The notes under the pieces: model-generated
What the model was told of the DNA's origin: nothing
The model's database searches: none
The model's input: only the letters and a program-made list of their open reading frames with translations
Translations under genes and position numbers: made by a program
Part shown: in pieces, positions 5,812 to 7,361 of the stretch
How the letters are laid out: every line of letters starts with the position of its first letter
How positions within the stretch are numbered: position 1 is the stretch's first letter
DNA from: JAUUZT01 sp964654015
GTDB lineage: Bacteria; Chloroflexota; Dehalococcoidia; GIF9; AB-539-J10
Direction: 5' to 3'
Assembly (NCBI GenBank): GCA_964654015.1
Contig: CAZZHQ010000122.1
Location: 1-7,361 of the forward strand
DNA length: 7,361 nt

Positions 5812-7361
5812 ATGGAAAAGCTTGTTCGGGTTATTGGCGAACTGCTGGAAGAAGGGGCGAAAAAGTATGGGGACAAAACCTATCTTTACTTTAGGGATGA
5901 ACAGGTAAGCTATAGAGAGCTGAACGCTAACTCCAACCGGGTCAGTAATGGTCTCCTCAAACTCGGGGTCAAGAAGGCAGACAATGTAAGTATTATGTTA
6001 CCCAATTGCCCCGAGTTTCTGTATTCGTGGTTCGGGTTAGCGAAATTCGGGGCAGTAATTGTGCCAGTGAACAACCTGTACAAAGGGGAGTTTCTTCGCT
6101 ACATCATCGATCACAGTGACTCCAAAGCCATAATAATGCATAATCAGTTCCTGGAGCGTCTGAAACTCGTAGAAAAGGAATTGCCTAAACTGGAAAAGGT
6201 GATACTGTTTGGCGGAGAAAGTGAAGTAGAGGTTGGATTCGAGATAATCCCATTCGAGGAATTGCTTAAATCACCTGATACCTCGCCAAAGATAGAAGTT
6301 GGCCAGTATGACCTGGATGCAATTATCTATACTTCAGGGACAACGGGGCCACCTAAAGGGGTTATGAGAACTCACGGTTATTCTTATCATGCGACGAGAG
6401 TTGATATTCAAAGTCGTGGAACATCTCCTGACGATATTCTATATACCTGTCTGCCGCTCTTTCATCAGAATGCGCAACTGGCAACTGCTCTTCCCGGCCT
6501 TATGGCTGGTGCTTCGATAGCGCTTGCGGAGAGGTTCAGTGCCTCCCATTTTTGGGATGATATCAGAAAATATAAGGCTACGCAGTTTAATCTCATAGGT
6601 GCCATGCTAAACTACATATATAAACAGCCACCTAAAGAAAATGACGCTGACCAGCCAGCTCGATTAGCCGTAGGAGGTCCTATTTCTAAAAGTATCTACC
6701 ATGAATTCAGAAAGCGCTTCAACATTAGACTCTTGGAAGGTTATGGCCTGACTGAGTCAGGCCTTCTTACCATCAACCCTTATGACGAATCGAACCCCAA
6801 ACTTGGCTCGTTTGGCAAGCCTGCTCCTGAATTTGATGTAAGAATAGTAGACGATGACGACAACGAGGTTCCGCCCGAGACTGTAGGCGAGATTGTTTCC
6901 CGACCCAAAATTCCCAATGTCATGATGTCAGGCTATTATAAAATGCCGGAAAAAACTCTTGAGGTATTCAGAAATTTGTGGTTTCATACCGGGGATTACG
7001 GCAAGATGGACCCCGACGGATTTTTTTACTTTGTTGATAGAAAGAAAGACTACTTGAGAGTGGGCGGCGAGAATATTTCCTCAATGCAGGTAGAGGCAAC
7101 GATTAGTTCACACCCGAAGATAGCCGAATCGGCGGTGCTGGGGATTAAGCTTGAGGAAGGCGCCGAGGACAATATGGCGCTCTATATGGTGCTAAAGCCG
7201 GGAGAGAAACTGACGCCGGAGGAACTGATGGACTGGTGCCAGGAAAGACTCCCTCGATTCGCCGTGCCGAGATTCGTAGAGTTCCTCGATGAGCTTCCCA
7301 AAACTCCGACTGGGAGAGTGGAGAAGTACAAGCTGAAGGAACGAGGGATTGGGCCTAACAC
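5812..7361 (+). CDS. CaiC-like AMP-forming acyl-CoA ligase (3' end beyond window)
   Basis: This gene encodes an ATP-dependent acyl-CoA synthetase of the ANL superfamily, closest in feel to crotonobetaine/carnitine-CoA ligase CaiC. It adenylates a carboxylic acid and transfers it to CoA in the cytoplasm, presumably activating the acid brought in by the TRAP transporter. Seen in order: P-loop Y173-TSGTTGPPKG183, LPLFH (214-218), the CaiC-like stretch FSASHFWDDIRKYKAT with a nearby QPP-x-END, YGLTE (311-315), TGD (393-395), hinge region DRKKDYLRVGGEN (from D409), and C-terminal PKTPTGRVEK. In that last motif the usual catalytic-Lys position is R502, with K505 three residues on. The ATG at 5812 follows AAGGAG with 8-nt spacing. 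The frame is open through 516 codons to the window edge, so probably only the last few residues are missing. Substrate specificity cannot be read from sequence; CaiC likeness does not prove carnitine use. Confidence 0.93.
   Translation, partial: MEKLVRVIGELLEEGAKKYGDKTYLYFRDEQVSYRELNANSNRVSNGLLKLGVKKADNVSIMLPNCPEFLYSWFGLAKFGAVIVPVNNLYKGEFLRYIIDHSDSKAIIMHNQFLERLKLVEKELPKLEKVILFGGESEVEVGFEIIPFEELLKSPDTSPKIEVGQYDLDAIIYTSGTTGPPKGVMRTHGYSYHATRVDIQSRGTSPDDILYTCLPLFHQNAQLATALPGLMAGASIALAERFSASHFWDDIRKYKATQFNLIGAMLNYIYKQPPKENDADQPARLAVGGPISKSIYHEFRKRFNIRLLEGYGLTESGLLTINPYDESNPKLGSFGKPAPEFDVRIVDDDDNEVPPETVGEIVSRPKIPNVMMSGYYKMPEKTLEVFRNLWFHTGDYGKMDPDGFFYFVDRKKDYLRVGGENISSMQVEATISSHPKIAESAVLGIKLEEGAEDNMALYMVLKPGEKLTPEELMDWCQERLPRFAVPRFVEFLDELPKTPTGRVEKYKLKERGIGPN

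Noticed and set aside
5688..5894. Open frame of 68 codons crossing the start of the ligase gene
   Set aside because: It overlaps the well-supported ligase start in another frame, has no ribosome binding site and shows low-complexity basic composition typical of a chance frame.
6745..6763. 19-nt perfect palindrome GGCCTGACT-G-AGTCAGGCC inside the ligase gene
   Set aside because: It encodes the conserved G-L-T-E core plus S-G-L; protein constraint explains most of it, and no regulatory context is apparent.

Overview
This window looks like part of a bacterial catabolic gene cluster for uptake and CoA-dependent breakdown of an organic acid. All recognised genes lie on the + strand. By eye, local GC ranges from about 35% to 58%. 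The gene set (separate-subunit TRAP transporter, CaiC-like acyl-CoA ligase, acyl-CoA dehydrogenase, fused OYE/FAD reductase) is typical of anaerobic or facultative bacteria with many such paralogues, for example uncultured Chloroflexota (Dehalococcoidia), Peptococcaceae-like Firmicutes or Desulfobacterota. The sequence alone does not decide between them. A run of exactly 100 N marks this as a draft or metagenomic scaffold.

Layout: 1-165 is the C-terminal end of a gene cut by the window edge, tentatively the TRAP solute-binding subunit (DctP). After a 208-nt spacer with a striking 43-nt near-perfect hairpin come dctQ (374-895, 4-TM small permease) and dctM (973-2280, large permease). A second, smaller palindrome lies just before dctM. 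A 163-nt spacer carries a good extended -10 promoter candidate and leads to a 664-codon fused oxidoreductase (2444-4438), which has an OYE-type FMN barrel followed by FAD/NAD(P)H domains as in 2,4-dienoyl-CoA reductase. An acyl-CoA dehydrogenase (4482-5595) follows and is interrupted by the N gap. After a 216-nt spacer with no recognisable gene comes a CaiC-like acyl-CoA ligase (5812 to the window edge), nearly complete.

Inferred logic: the TRAP transporter imports a carboxylate using an ion gradient. The ligase converts it to a CoA thioester, the dehydrogenase introduces a C=C bond, and the OYE/FAD enzyme reduces an enoyl, dienoyl or enone intermediate. No hydratase, hydroxyacyl-CoA dehydrogenase, thiolase or CoA-transferase is visible, so the pathway is incomplete in this window.

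The most noteworthy signal is that the fused reductase departs from its family at four functional sites: the Fe-S cysteine motif, the active-site tyrosine loop, a flavin-phosphate arginine and the NAD(P)H glycine loop. The neighbouring dehydrogenase also has Asp where the usual catalytic Glu sits. Together these hint at altered chemistry or substrate. No CRISPR, tRNA, rRNA, insertion sequence or phage element was seen.
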